A stretch of DNA of 64,000 nucleotides from Ruegeria halocynthiae. Lineage in GTDB: Bacteria > Pseudomonadota > Alphaproteobacteria > Rhodobacterales > Rhodobacteraceae. The notes beneath the pieces are model-generated. The model did no database searches and was not told the origin of the DNA. It saw nothing but the letters and a program-made list of their open reading frames with translations. Shown here in pieces: positions 44,322-52,983 of the stretch. The stretch spans positions 612,070 to 676,069 of the forward strand of contig NZ_JQEZ01000001.1 in NCBI RefSeq assembly GCF_000743705.1, in the 5' to 3' direction. The translations under genes were made by a program, and so were the position numbers. Numbering within the stretch: position 1 is the first letter of the stretch; every line of letters begins with the position of its first letter.

Positions 44322-45010
44322 GTGCTTGCTCCGTCAAAGTCTATCGCGGCAGCACCGGACATGGCCTGCTGCGCCAGATGTTCAAATCGCGTGGCCGCGT
44401 CCTGCGCGTTGCTTTGCGCCCAGCGGTCGAAAATGTTCCAGATCAGCACGTAAATCGCCACTGCTTCGAAATCGAACAGGTGGCGGGCGGCGTGCCGTTT
44501 CAATTGTTTGTGGCTGACCGACAACAGCAACCGTTCCAGCCCCAGCGGGTCGTCGGCACCCAATAGCTGTTGCGCCTCCTTGATCCACGGCATCGCCCCC
44601 TTAAGCCGAAAGCCTGGATCGGTCCAATTGGCGGGGATGTGGCGGCTCCCGCGTCCTATGCCGTAGCTGGCGGCAGGCGGGTTGCCGCCGCGCTTTCGCA
44701 GGCGCAGCGCGGCAACTGCCGTGCGCAGGTCCATCCGTTCCATGAGCAGCTTGCGCAGGGTCGGTTGCGGGATGTCGCCCAGCGCCTGTTTGCAGCGGTG
44801 AATGGCCTGTGCGTCGGTGACGTCCATACCGTAATCGCTCCAGTTCAGAGCGTGCTCCAACACCTTCAGCACATGCGCATCCTCGGGCGTCAGTGCCGTC
44901 AGACGCCGATCCAGCCGCAAGCGCGACAAAGGCGGCTGTTTGGCGACAAACAACCGTTCGGACCCCGGCAGGCTGCTGATCAGCGCGATATAGGCGTCGG
45001 GGTCGGACAT
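44318..45010 (-). CDS. DUF2764-like protein of V/A-type ATPase operons
   Basis: 230 residues, starts 1 base after the stop of the E subunit gene and overlaps the A subunit start by 4 bases. DPDAYIALISSLPGSERLFV resembles the opening of DUF2764, the uncharacterised protein encoded between subunits E and A in Chlamydia and Bacteroides-type V-ATPase operons. Mostly helical; PASYGIGRGSRHIPANWTDP, then LFDFEAVAIYVLIWNIFDRW. In operons of this type no subunit C is found, so this protein may serve as the central-stalk connector (inference). Ends with the A gene start. Confidence 0.7.
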   Translation of the reverse strand: MSDPDAYIALISSLPGSERLFVAKQPPLSRLRLDRRLTALTPEDAHVLKVLEHALNWSDYGMDVTDAQAIHRCKQALGDIPQPTLRKLLMERMDLRTAVAALRLRKRGGNPPAASYGIGRGSRHIPANWTDPGFRLKGAMPWIKEAQQLLGADDPLGLERLLLSVSHKQLKRHAARHLFDFEAVAIYVLIWNIFDRWAQSNAQDAATRFEHLAQQAMSGAAAIDFDGAST

Positions 45011-45011
45011 G

Positions 45012-45689
45012 TTACCGGATCACCCCTTCCAACACAGCGCGGAACCGGGGTTGCAAATGTTCCATCAACAATGAGGCGACGGCCTTATCCGTCAGATCCA
45101 GCACCACGCCCTGATCCTCGGCCCGGACGCGAATACCGTCCTGCGTGGCGTCCGAGGCGTGCAGTTCGACCTGTTCGCGCAGCATCTGTGCGGTCAGGCC
45201 CAGCACGTATTTTGTCAGCTTGCCGGATTGGATGTCATCGGCGTTCTGTTTGATGTCCTCTTGCGTGGCGACCCTGGCGGGCAGGATGACCTGCACCTTG
45301 CCGTCCAGATTGGCACCTTCCGCCGCGCGGCCCACAACCTCGAGGATCATCTGTTTCAGCAGGTCCGGGTCGGCCATTTCCTTGGTGACCAGACGTTCGA
45401 CATCTTTGCGGAACCGGTCGGTCAGGCCCGCCTTCATCGTCAGCACCGCATCGCGCATGGCGGTGTTCAGCGCCTCTTCGCCCGCTGCGCGGTAATTGTC
45501 GGATTCGGTGCGGGCCTTTTTCTGATATTCATCCGCCTCGCGCTTGGCATCGGTCAGAATTTTCGCGGCCTCGGCCTTTGCCTCGGCGCGCAGTTTCTCA
45601 GCGTCGGCCTGCCCTGCGGCCACGCCATCATTCCGCAGCTTGTCGATCAGCGCATCGACACCGTGCGAGATCATACCATCCCGTGTCAT
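45012..45689 (-). CDS. atpE: V/A-type ATPase, peripheral stalk subunit E
   Basis: 225 residues from ATG 45689, overlapping the K gene stop (ATGA 45686-45689). N-terminal half is a long charged coiled coil (AEKLRAEAKAEAAKILTDAK, READEYQKKARTESDNYRAA), the C-terminal half globular (VQVILPARVATQEDIKQNAD, DQGVVLDLTDKAVASLLMEH). This is the layout of E/NtpE, which links head and membrane sector as a stator. No separate G/H partner gene was seen in the operon. Confidence 0.85.
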   Translation of the reverse strand: MTRDGMISHGVDALIDKLRNDGVAAGQADAEKLRAEAKAEAAKILTDAKREADEYQKKARTESDNYRAAGEEALNTAMRDAVLTMKAGLTDRFRKDVERLVTKEMADPDLLKQMILEVVGRAAEGANLDGKVQVILPARVATQEDIKQNADDIQSGKLTKYVLGLTAQMLREQVELHASDATQDGIRVRAEDQGVVLDLTDKAVASLLMEHLQPRFRAVLEGVIR

Positions 45690-46132
45690 CCGCTGATCCC
45701 CGCGCTGATCACCAGAGCAAACACAAAGGCAAAGACGCCGAACCCTTCGATGATCGCAGCCGGAGCCAGCGCAAGGCCAAAGATTTCCGGCTTCTCTTTG
45801 GTCGCGTTGATCGCCGCGGCGCAGGCCCTGCCCTGCCAGATGCCGCAATACATCAGTGCGATGCCCGACAGGATGCCGATCCCGAACAATCCGCCTGCGT
45901 TTTCCGGCGTCACCTCGCGGTTCAGCGTGAACATGATGACGATGCCGTAGATCACCATCGTGGATGGAAAGGCCGACACACCAACAAAGCGCCCATAGCC
46001 ACCCTCGGTTTCGGTCATGGCGCCGATGCTGGCCTGCCCGGCGATGGCGCAGCCAATGGCGCTGGCGGATGCGCCCAGCGCCATGGGGGCGTAGATACCC
46101 AGCCAACCCAATGTAACAACAAGCTCATTCAT
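45686..46132 (-). CDS. atpK: V/A-type ATPase, ring subunit K (proteolipid)
   Basis: 148 residues from ATG 46132, two fused hairpins (four membrane helices), as in NtpK. The ion-binding carboxylate is E129 (APAAIIEGFGVFAFVFALVI). Q100 (GIWQGRACAAAI) matches Enterococcus Q110. In helix 2, F55-P-S-T58-M59-V-I-Y62 aligns with Enterococcus L61-P-G-T64-Q65-G-L-Y68, so the sodium ligand Q65 is Met here while T64 and Y68 are kept. No carboxylate in the first hairpin, hence one ion site per four-helix unit. ATGA overlaps on both sides. Confidence 0.9.
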   Translation of the reverse strand: MNELVVTLGWLGIYAPMALGASASAIGCAIAGQASIGAMTETEGGYGRFVGVSAFPSTMVIYGIVIMFTLNREVTPENAGGLFGIGILSGIALMYCGIWQGRACAAAINATKEKPEIFGLALAPAAIIEGFGVFAFVFALVISAGISG

Positions 46133-47925
46133 TCCTGAACCTCCTTGCGGGCAAACGGACGAAAGACGATGCCTTCGTCCGGCAGACCCCATTTAAAGAA
46201 TTCGATGTAATTCAAACGTAACCCGTGGACGACGCCGCTCATCATTGCGAGGGCGAAGTTCAGAACATGACCGACGATCAGGATCAGCAGCGCGAACAGG
46301 ATGCCGGGGCCTTTCATCGAATGCATCACCGACACGGCCAGATCGTTGAACGTGATCGCCAGCGAGGCCGAGGCCAGCCCCAACGCAAACAGGCGCATAT
46401 AGCTGAGCACATCGCCAAACGCCCCCATCGCCCCGGCAAGGCTTTGCAGCCCTTCGATGAAACGCCACAGCCAGTCGGTCGGTTTTTTGATCGCGCGCGC
46501 GCTGGAAAACAGAACGATAGCCAGAACGCCCAGGCCCATCAGCACTGCACCCGGCACAGGGGAGTTCCCTTTCATATAACCCAGCCACAGAACAAACCCG
46601 CCGATCAGCGCCGCAATCCACCCCAGATTGGCAACGGCCTTACGCTGACCCCAGGCCGCGCGGGCGGCAAGCGCGTTTGCCAGCACCAGATGCAGAACCC
46701 CCACAACAATCGAGAGCATCATCATGGCACCAAAGTTATTCAGATCGAACAGTTTGAGCCGCGCCCATATCGACCCATCGGGCGGAGAGATACCAAAGTA
46801 ACTGCCGACCAAAACACCATACAGAACCGTCGCGCCCGCAATGATCAGCCCAAAGCGCCGCCATGACCTTTGACCTGCCGTCCCGTCCAACCGTTTCCAG
46901 AATGCCAGCAGGCACAGCAGGATAACGACCCCATATCCTGCATCCGCCACGATCATCGCAAAGAAGATCGCGAAGGAGGTGGCGACGATGATGCTCGGGT
47001 CCCAATCCTTGTAGCCGGGCACTTGATAAAACAGCGCCAAGTCCACGGCAGCACTGCGTTTTTCCGGTTGCTCCAACAATGTGGGCGGGGTGTCATCGGG
47101 GCCGGGTTCTTCGATCAGAACGGCGGCGTCATTGCCTTGAGCCATGTCCAGCACCGCATCAATGCGATCCACGGGCACCCAGCCCTGAAGGGCATACATC
47201 GCCTCTTCATCGCGCACCTGTTGTGTTGCATGGGCCAGCTCTGCAGCACTTTCCGCCGCCGACAGGTTGCGTCGCATCAGCGTCAGGTATCGGGTCTGAG
47301 CGACCCGTTCGGCTTCCAGCGCCTCAATCGCGATTTCGGCCTCTTCCAGTTGCGCCTCAAGCTCGTGAATGGGCAGTGATCCTGTGTGCGTGCGGGGGGC
47401 GGGCAGGATGTCGTCGTCCGGCTCATCCGGGGCGATCAACACAGCGTAAATTAAACGATGATCCTGTTGCAAAATGGCCCAGGGTAAAGGAGCGGCTTCC
47501 AGCGCCTCGCGATCTTTCAGCGGCAGTTGATAGAACCACAGCCGATTGCCCGCCAAGACGTCATCGGGTGGGAAATCCAGATCGCCCCAAGGGCGTACTT
47601 GCGCGATGCGGTGCGCCAGAAAATCTCGCCGGTCCATCGTGTCGCGGCTGCGTTGCATCAGGTCCAACACGTCCCTGACGAACCGGTCCATGTCGAATTT
47701 GGGATCACGCTGTATCTGGCGGCGTGGATCGGGCACGTCGGTCAGGAATCGCAGCGCCTTGTAAGCATCGCGCGCGCCCCGTTCGTTAATCTTTTCAGGC
47801 TCGGTCGGCGGCGGGGCCAAAGGCAGCACATGCATACAACCCAGCTCTTGCAGGGCCGCAAGCGTGCGCGTCTTCTGCGCGGCAGGCCCGACCAGTGACA
47901 GTTTCTTCAGCCGCGCGACACTCAT
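46129..47925 (-). CDS. atpI: V/A-type ATPase, membrane subunit I (a-type)
   Basis: 598 residues. The N-terminal half is cytosolic and helical with coiled-coil stretches (HELEAQLEEAEIAIEALEAE). The C-terminal half has about seven or eight membrane helices, for example IIVATSFAIFFAMIVADAGY, GLIIAGATVLYGVLVGSYFG, VADAGYGVVILLCLLAFW, and the helix near FGDVLSYMRLFALGLASASL that carries the arginine facing the ring carboxylate. This stator channel subunit is characteristic of V/A-type enzymes. Overlaps the D gene before it and the K gene after it by 4 bases each. Confidence 0.93.
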   Translation of the reverse strand: MSVARLKKLSLVGPAAQKTRTLAALQELGCMHVLPLAPPPTEPEKINERGARDAYKALRFLTDVPDPRRQIQRDPKFDMDRFVRDVLDLMQRSRDTMDRRDFLAHRIAQVRPWGDLDFPPDDVLAGNRLWFYQLPLKDREALEAAPLPWAILQQDHRLIYAVLIAPDEPDDDILPAPRTHTGSLPIHELEAQLEEAEIAIEALEAERVAQTRYLTLMRRNLSAAESAAELAHATQQVRDEEAMYALQGWVPVDRIDAVLDMAQGNDAAVLIEEPGPDDTPPTLLEQPEKRSAAVDLALFYQVPGYKDWDPSIIVATSFAIFFAMIVADAGYGVVILLCLLAFWKRLDGTAGQRSWRRFGLIIAGATVLYGVLVGSYFGISPPDGSIWARLKLFDLNNFGAMMMLSIVVGVLHLVLANALAARAAWGQRKAVANLGWIAALIGGFVLWLGYMKGNSPVPGAVLMGLGVLAIVLFSSARAIKKPTDWLWRFIEGLQSLAGAMGAFGDVLSYMRLFALGLASASLAITFNDLAVSVMHSMKGPGILFALLILIVGHVLNFALAMMSGVVHGLRLNYIEFFKWGLPDEGIVFRPFARKEVQE

Positions 47926-48527
47926 GACGCGGCCTCCTGCGCGTGTTTGCGTTTCGAAATTTTCGAGCGCACAACCGCCTGCATCTGCTCGTCACTCAGA
48001 TAGATGCGGATTTTCTTGATATTGGCCTTGGCGCGCGGGATCAGGACCTTTTCGAACAGGTTAACCCGCTGCGTGATCGTAGCCACGGCCTTGTCGAAAA
48101 CCCTGACCCGTTCCTCGGCCACTTTGACCCGCAAGCGGGCCTCGATCATATCGTGCAGCAACCGCGCGGCGGCATCGACCCAATGGGGCTTGGCCAACAG
48201 AGAATATGGTCGCACCACGACTTCGATCCGGTCGAGAGCGGGCATTTTGACACCCACGACGTTGACCTCTTTGACCTTGTAATCCTTCAGCGTAACCAAC
48301 CCGTCCAGATCGACACCCCGCTGCGCCAACATCGGCAGCTTTTCCCCGACTTGCTGCGCCAGTTGCCGCACCTCACCCTCAAGGCACCGGACGTCCTTGC
48401 GCGCTTTGACCCGTTCGGCCATCAACTGCTGACGCTTCAGGTCCAGCGACGGCAGGAACCGCTCATAGCTTTTCAGCTGCGTCTGCTCGCGTGCGAGCGA
48501 CGATTTATTCAGCTGCAACCGCGCCAT
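47922..48527 (-). CDS. atpD: V/A-type ATPase, rotor shaft subunit D
   Basis: 201 residues from the second of two close ATGs (48527, MARLQLNKSSLAREQ), which has AAAGG six bases ahead; 48533 is the alternative. Family D subunits start with this MARL/NKSSL pattern and form a long coiled-coil axle: LDLKRQQLMAERVKARKDVR and the C-terminal RVNLFEKVLIPRAKANIKKI RIYLSDEQMQ region. It turns inside the A3B3 head. Its start lies within the 3' end of the B gene (stop at 48505), and its stop overlaps the I gene. Confidence 0.9.
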   Translation of the reverse strand: MARLQLNKSSLAREQTQLKSYERFLPSLDLKRQQLMAERVKARKDVRCLEGEVRQLAQQVGEKLPMLAQRGVDLDGLVTLKDYKVKEVNVVGVKMPALDRIEVVVRPYSLLAKPHWVDAAARLLHDMIEARLRVKVAEERVRVFDKAVATITQRVNLFEKVLIPRAKANIKKIRIYLSDEQMQAVVRSKISKRKHAQEAAS

Positions 48528-49866
48528 CGGCATCCTTTGGGAAATACTTGTCGATCAGGGCCTGTTTCATCAGCAATTGTTCGGGTGCGAAACATTCGGC
48601 CAGTGTTTTCCAGCCCAAATCCAGCGCCTCTTCAAGCGAGATCGAAACATTGATATCCATGAAACGTGTTCGAAACAGGTCGCCGAACTTCAGCAATTGG
48701 TGATCGTAGTCCGACAGATCAAAGGCCATCGCCTGCTTCTGCGCGGCATCGCGGCTTTCGGAATAGAAACGGATCATCGTGTTCATGATCTGCCCGTGAT
48801 CTTCCCGCGTGGTCTTGCCGATCACATTCTGCTTGAGGCGCGACAGGCTGCCGAACGGGTCAATCACGCCCGAATGCAGGTAAATCTGCCCTTCGGTGAT
48901 ATAGCCGGTGTTGTCCGGCACCGGATGCGTCACGTCATTGCCCGGCATGGTGGTGACGGTCAGCACTGTCACAGACCCGCCTTTGGCATAGTCGCACGCC
49001 TTTTCATACCGCCGCGCCAATTGCGAATAGAGATCGCCCATATAACCGCGTTGCGACGGCACGCGTTCCTGACTGATGCCCACCTCTTTCATCGCATCGG
49101 CATAGGCGGTCATGTCGGTTAGCAGAACCAGCACCCGCTTGCCTTCTTCCACCGCGAATTTCTCGGCCACGGCCAGTGCCATGTCAGGAACCAACAGGCG
49201 CTCAACCAAGGGGTCCATCGCCTGATTGACGAACATCACCGTGCGCGAGAACACCCCCGCATCCTCGAAAGAAGTACGAAACGTATAATAATCGTCAAAA
49301 ATCAGCCCCAGCCCGCCAAAGACAACAATATCGGCATCCGCCTGAATGCCGATTCGGCTGAGAAACGCGTTGAATGGCTCGCCCGAGACCGAGAAGATCG
49401 GGATTTTCTGGCTTTCGACCAACGTATTGAACACGTCGATCATCGGCACATCCGTGCGGATCATCTTGTTGGGCACAGCGCGTTCAGACGGGTTCACCGT
49501 TGGTCCACCGATGTCGATGCGCGGTTCGGCCGACAGGTCCGGCCCGCCATCAATCGCCACCCCCGCCCCGTCGAATACGCGCCCCAGAATGTTCGGTGAA
49601 TAGGACGTTTGCATGGGGTGCCCAAGGAACGTCGCCGTCGCCTCGGTCGAGATCCCCTTGGTGCCGGAAAACACCTGCAACGTCACCACATCGCGGTCGA
49701 TGAAGATTACCTGTGCAAGGGTTTTGTGCCCATCAACTGTCTCGATCAACGCCAGGTCGTTGAACCGGACCGCAGCATCGGCGGACCCGTCCAGCGGCAC
49801 CCTGACCTTGATCGTGTCCCCCACAATTTCCAGAACACGAGTGTATTTCAACAGACTTTGGGACAT
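48505..49866 (-). CDS. atpB: V/A-type ATPase, regulatory subunit B
   Basis: 453 residues. Non-catalytic partner of A in the hexameric head. No P-loop GxxGxGKT is present, as expected; the equivalent region reads SVSGEPFNAFLSRIGIQADA. Family motifs: VNPSERAVPNKMIRTDVPMI, LVLLTDMTAYADAMKEVGIS, VPSQRGYMGDLYSQLARRYE and TMPGNDVTHPVPDNTGYITE. First gene of the operon; the 240-base gap upstream separates it from the divergently read glycerol importer. Confidence 0.95.
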   Translation of the reverse strand: MSQSLLKYTRVLEIVGDTIKVRVPLDGSADAAVRFNDLALIETVDGHKTLAQVIFIDRDVVTLQVFSGTKGISTEATATFLGHPMQTSYSPNILGRVFDGAGVAIDGGPDLSAEPRIDIGGPTVNPSERAVPNKMIRTDVPMIDVFNTLVESQKIPIFSVSGEPFNAFLSRIGIQADADIVVFGGLGLIFDDYYTFRTSFEDAGVFSRTVMFVNQAMDPLVERLLVPDMALAVAEKFAVEEGKRVLVLLTDMTAYADAMKEVGISQERVPSQRGYMGDLYSQLARRYEKACDYAKGGSVTVLTVTTMPGNDVTHPVPDNTGYITEGQIYLHSGVIDPFGSLSRLKQNVIGKTTREDHGQIMNTMIRFYSESRDAAQKQAMAFDLSDYDHQLLKFGDLFRTRFMDINVSISLEEALDLGWKTLAECFAPEQLLMKQALIDKYFPKDADGAVAAE

Positions 49867-50016
49867 TGCCTATCCTCATCCGTCTAAATGATTTTCGCCA
49901 ATCAGTTCCGCCATAGTCAGCGGTATTTTTTACAATCGTAGGTGCAGCTTACAACGAATTCAAAAATTGGCAACCGAGGATAAGTTCCCGCCCTGATGCC
50001 GGCGAAATCCTCACTT

Positions 50017-50036
50017 ACTAAAAATTTAGTTTGACA
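50017..50036 (+). promoter_or_regulatory. Palindrome abutting a -35-like hexamer before the glycerol importer genes
   Basis: ACTAAA (50017-50022), AA, TTTAGT (50025-50030), directly followed by TTGACA (50031-50036). The -10 is not clear (GATGCT region at about 50055). The rest of 49867-50109 carries no recognisable gene or promoter for the V/A-type ATPase side. Confidence 0.4.
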
Positions 50037-50109
50037 CATGCGCAGATAATCGCTGATGCTGTGCGACATCCGGTTCGCACCGGAAACTATAATCTTTGGG
50101 AGGAGACAG

Positions 50110-51849
50110 ATGCGGAGACATCTACTTTCCGCAGTGGCGGCCGCTGCCGTCATTGCGGGGCACGGTCCCGTTTGGGCCGACGAAGCCGCAGCGCAACGTT
50201 GGATCGACGACGAATTTCAGCCATCAACCTTGTCGAAAGACGAACAGTTGTCTGAAATGCAGTGGTTCATCAAGGCTGCCGAACCTTACAATGGCATGGA
50301 AATCAACGTCCTGTCCGAAGGCATCCCGACCCACTCCTATGAATCCGAGGTTCTGACCAAGGCGTTCCAGGAAATCACCGGGATCAAGGTCAATCACCAG
50401 ATTCTTGGTGAGGGCGAAGTGGTTCAGGCCGTTCAGACCCAGCTGCAAACAGGCCGCAACCTGTATGACGGCTATGTCAACGACAGCGACCTGATCGGTA
50501 CGCACTCGCGTCTGCAACTGGCCTATCCGCTGACCGACATGATGGGCGGCGACTGGGCGGGTACGACCTCGCCTACGCTGGATCTGGAAGACTTCATGGG
50601 CATCCAGTTCACCACCGGCCCGGATGGCAAACTGTATCAGCTGCCCGATCAGCAATTCGCCAACCTCTACTGGTTCCGCAAGGACTGGTTCGATGACGAG
50701 GCCAACAAGGCCGCGTTCAAAGAAAAGTACGGCTATGATCTGGGTGTTCCAGTCAACTGGTCGGCTTATGAGGACATCGCCGAGTTCTTTACCGAAGATG
50801 TCAAAGAAGTCGATGGTGTCGCGATCTATGGCCACATGGACTATGGCAAGCGCGCGCCAGATCTGGGCTGGCGCATGACCGACGCCTGGCTGTCGATGGC
50901 CGGTGCTGGCGACAAGGGTGAGCCGAACGGTATTCCCGTCGACGAATGGGGCATCCGTATGGAAGCGGGCACCTGTAATCCTGTCGGCGCTTCGGTGTCG
51001 CGCGGTGGTGCGGCTAACGGTCCGGCTGCGGTCTATGCGATCCGCAAGTGGGACGAATGGCTGCGGAACTATGCCCCTCCGGGTGCGGCGTCTTATGACT
51101 TCTACCAGTCGCTGCCCGCACTTAGCCAAGGCAACGTGGCCCAGCAAATCTTCTGGTACACAGCCTTTACCGCCGACATGGTAAAGCCGAAGTCCGAAGG
51201 CAACAACACCGTGGACGACGAAGGCACGCCGCTGTGGCGGATGGCACCCAGCCCGCATGGCCCCTATTGGGAAGACGGCCAGAAGGTTGGTTATCAGGAC
51301 GTGGGTTCCTGGACGTTCCTGAAATCGACCCCTGCGGATCGTGCTCAGGCGGCCTGGCTCTACGCTCAGTTCGTGACCTCCAAGACTGTCGATGTAAAGA
51401 AGTCCCACGTGGGTCTGACCTTCATCCGCGACAGCTCGGTCAACCACGAGTCGTTCACGGAACGCGCACCCAAGCTGGGTGGTCTGGTCGAGTTCTATCG
51501 CTCACCTGATCGTGTGGCATGGTCGCCGACCGGCATCAACGTGCCGGACTATCCGAAGCTGGCCCAGATCTGGTGGCAGCAGATCGGTGACGTGAACTCG
51601 GGCGCGTTCACCCCGCAAGAGGCGATGGACCGCCTGGCCGAAGAGATGGACATCACCATGGCCCGTATGCAGGCCGCGGATGAAAGCGCCGGTGTCTACG
51701 GTGGCTGTGGTCCCCGCCTGAACGAACCGCAAGATGCGTCCTTCTGGCTGGAAAAAGCGGGCTCGCCCAAGGCCAAGCTGGAGAACGAAAAGCCGCAAGG
51801 CCAGACCGTCAACTATGACGAGCTGGTTCAGCGCTGGCAGTCTCAGTAA
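50110..51849 (+). CDS. glpV: Glycerol ABC transporter, periplasmic binding protein (GlpV type)
   Basis: 579 residues from ATG 50110 (GGGAGGAG ahead). Signal peptide about 25 residues (MRRHLLSAVAAAAVIAGHGP, cleavage near VWADEA). The large size, and LSEGIPTHSYESEVLTKAFQ, LPDQQFANLYWFRKDWFDDE, NWSAYEDIAEFFTEDVKEVD resemble the Rhizobium leguminosarum GlpV glycerol-binding protein rather than the usual 430-residue sugar-binding proteins. First gene of glpV-glpS-glpT-glpP-glpQ-glpU; in Rhizobium the V gene is last. glpD and glpK were not found in this window. Confidence 0.85.
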   Translation: MRRHLLSAVAAAAVIAGHGPVWADEAAAQRWIDDEFQPSTLSKDEQLSEMQWFIKAAEPYNGMEINVLSEGIPTHSYESEVLTKAFQEITGIKVNHQILGEGEVVQAVQTQLQTGRNLYDGYVNDSDLIGTHSRLQLAYPLTDMMGGDWAGTTSPTLDLEDFMGIQFTTGPDGKLYQLPDQQFANLYWFRKDWFDDEANKAAFKEKYGYDLGVPVNWSAYEDIAEFFTEDVKEVDGVAIYGHMDYGKRAPDLGWRMTDAWLSMAGAGDKGEPNGIPVDEWGIRMEAGTCNPVGASVSRGGAANGPAAVYAIRKWDEWLRNYAPPGAASYDFYQSLPALSQGNVAQQIFWYTAFTADMVKPKSEGNNTVDDEGTPLWRMAPSPHGPYWEDGQKVGYQDVGSWTFLKSTPADRAQAAWLYAQFVTSKTVDVKKSHVGLTFIRDSSVNHESFTERAPKLGGLVEFYRSPDRVAWSPTGINVPDYPKLAQIWWQQIGDVNSGAFTPQEAMDRLAEEMDITMARMQAADESAGVYGGCGPRLNEPQDASFWLEKAGSPKAKLENEKPQGQTVNYDELVQRWQSQ

Positions 51850-51932
51850 GTCAACCAAAACCGGGGGTGCCGCCTTAGGCATCCCCACCCCAAAGACCAG
51901 TGCGACGCACTGCAGGACCGGAACCCACGGAC

Positions 51933-52982
51933 ATGATCGAACTACAAGACGCCACCAAACGGGTCGGCAATGTCACTCATATCAAACCCACGACCCTGAC
52001 CTTACACACAGGCCACTTCAACGTGCTGCTGGGGGCCACGGGATCGGGCAAGACCTCTCTGATCAAGATGATGGCCGGGCTGGACCCGATGGCGTCAGGC
52101 AAGGTTTTGATGGATGGGCAGGACGTTACACGGCTGAGCACGCAAAAGCGGCAGATCAGCCTGGTGCACCAGTTCTTTGTGAACTACCCGCATATGAGTG
52201 TTTTCGACAACATCGCCTCGCCGCTGCGCGTGGCAGGTATGGCGAAATCTGAAATCGAAGGCCGCGTGGAAGAAGCAGCAGACCTGCTGCAACTGCGCCC
52301 GATGCTACACCGCCGCCCGCATGAGCTGTCGGGCGGGCAACAACAACGGACCGCGCTGGCACGTGCCATCGCGAAAGAAAGCCGCGCCGTGTTCCTTGAT
52401 GAACCGCTGGCCAATCTGGATTACAAACTGCGCGAAGAACTGCGCGAACAGCTGCCTGACCTGTTCGCAGGCCGCGGCGCTGTGGTGGTCTACGCCACAT
52501 CAGAACCCGAAGAGGCCCTGCTGCTGGGCGGTCACACCGCCCTGATGGAAGATGGCCGCGTCACGCAGTTCGGCCCTACCGCCGACATCTATCGCAACCC
52601 TGAAAACATCGCCGCTGCTCGTGTCTTTTCAGACCCGCCAATCAACATCGGGCAGGTCACCGTAACCGGCGCGCAGGCGCAGCTTGCAGGCGGTGGCGGC
52701 TGGGCGGTCTCTGACTTGGCCGACGGGGATTACACCGTCGCTGTCCGACCCCATCGGGTGACGCCCTATCGTACATCCGACGCGGATGTGGAGCTGACCG
52801 GCAGGGTGATCGTGACAGAACTCTCGGGCTCGGATTCCAGCGCGCATTTCCAGCATGGCGACGACGCATGGGTGTCGCTGGCGGTGGGCGTTCACCCCTA
52901 TCAGGTGGGCGAGGATCACAGTTTTTACATGAACCCGGCCCATTGCCGGTACTTCGCCCAAGACGGCAAAAGGGTAGCCTGA
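51933..52982 (+). CDS. glpS: Glycerol ABC transporter ATPase GlpS-like
   Basis: 349 residues from ATG 51933. Walker A LGATGSGKTSL, Q-loop LVHQFFVN, a consensus signature LSGGQQQR and Walker B AVFLDEPLANLD. At the switch position, where transporter ATPases have a T-H-D, this one reads YATSEPEEAL, so the switch histidine is a serine. C-terminal TOBE-like regulatory domain. It pairs with GlpT, which has the histidine but not the signature. One base separates it from glpT. Confidence 0.88.
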   Translation: MIELQDATKRVGNVTHIKPTTLTLHTGHFNVLLGATGSGKTSLIKMMAGLDPMASGKVLMDGQDVTRLSTQKRQISLVHQFFVNYPHMSVFDNIASPLRVAGMAKSEIEGRVEEAADLLQLRPMLHRRPHELSGGQQQRTALARAIAKESRAVFLDEPLANLDYKLREELREQLPDLFAGRGAVVVYATSEPEEALLLGGHTALMEDGRVTQFGPTADIYRNPENIAAARVFSDPPINIGQVTVTGAQAQLAGGGGWAVSDLADGDYTVAVRPHRVTPYRTSDADVELTGRVIVTELSGSDSSAHFQHGDDAWVSLAVGVHPYQVGEDHSFYMNPAHCRYFAQDGKRVA

Positions 52983-52983
52983 C

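Noticed and set aside
49867-50055. Direct repeat of the tRNA-Glu 3' end at the far side of the V/A-type ATPase operon (an attachment-site pair).
   Set aside because: No stretch matching the tRNA 3' half was found; insertion at the tRNA remains an inference.
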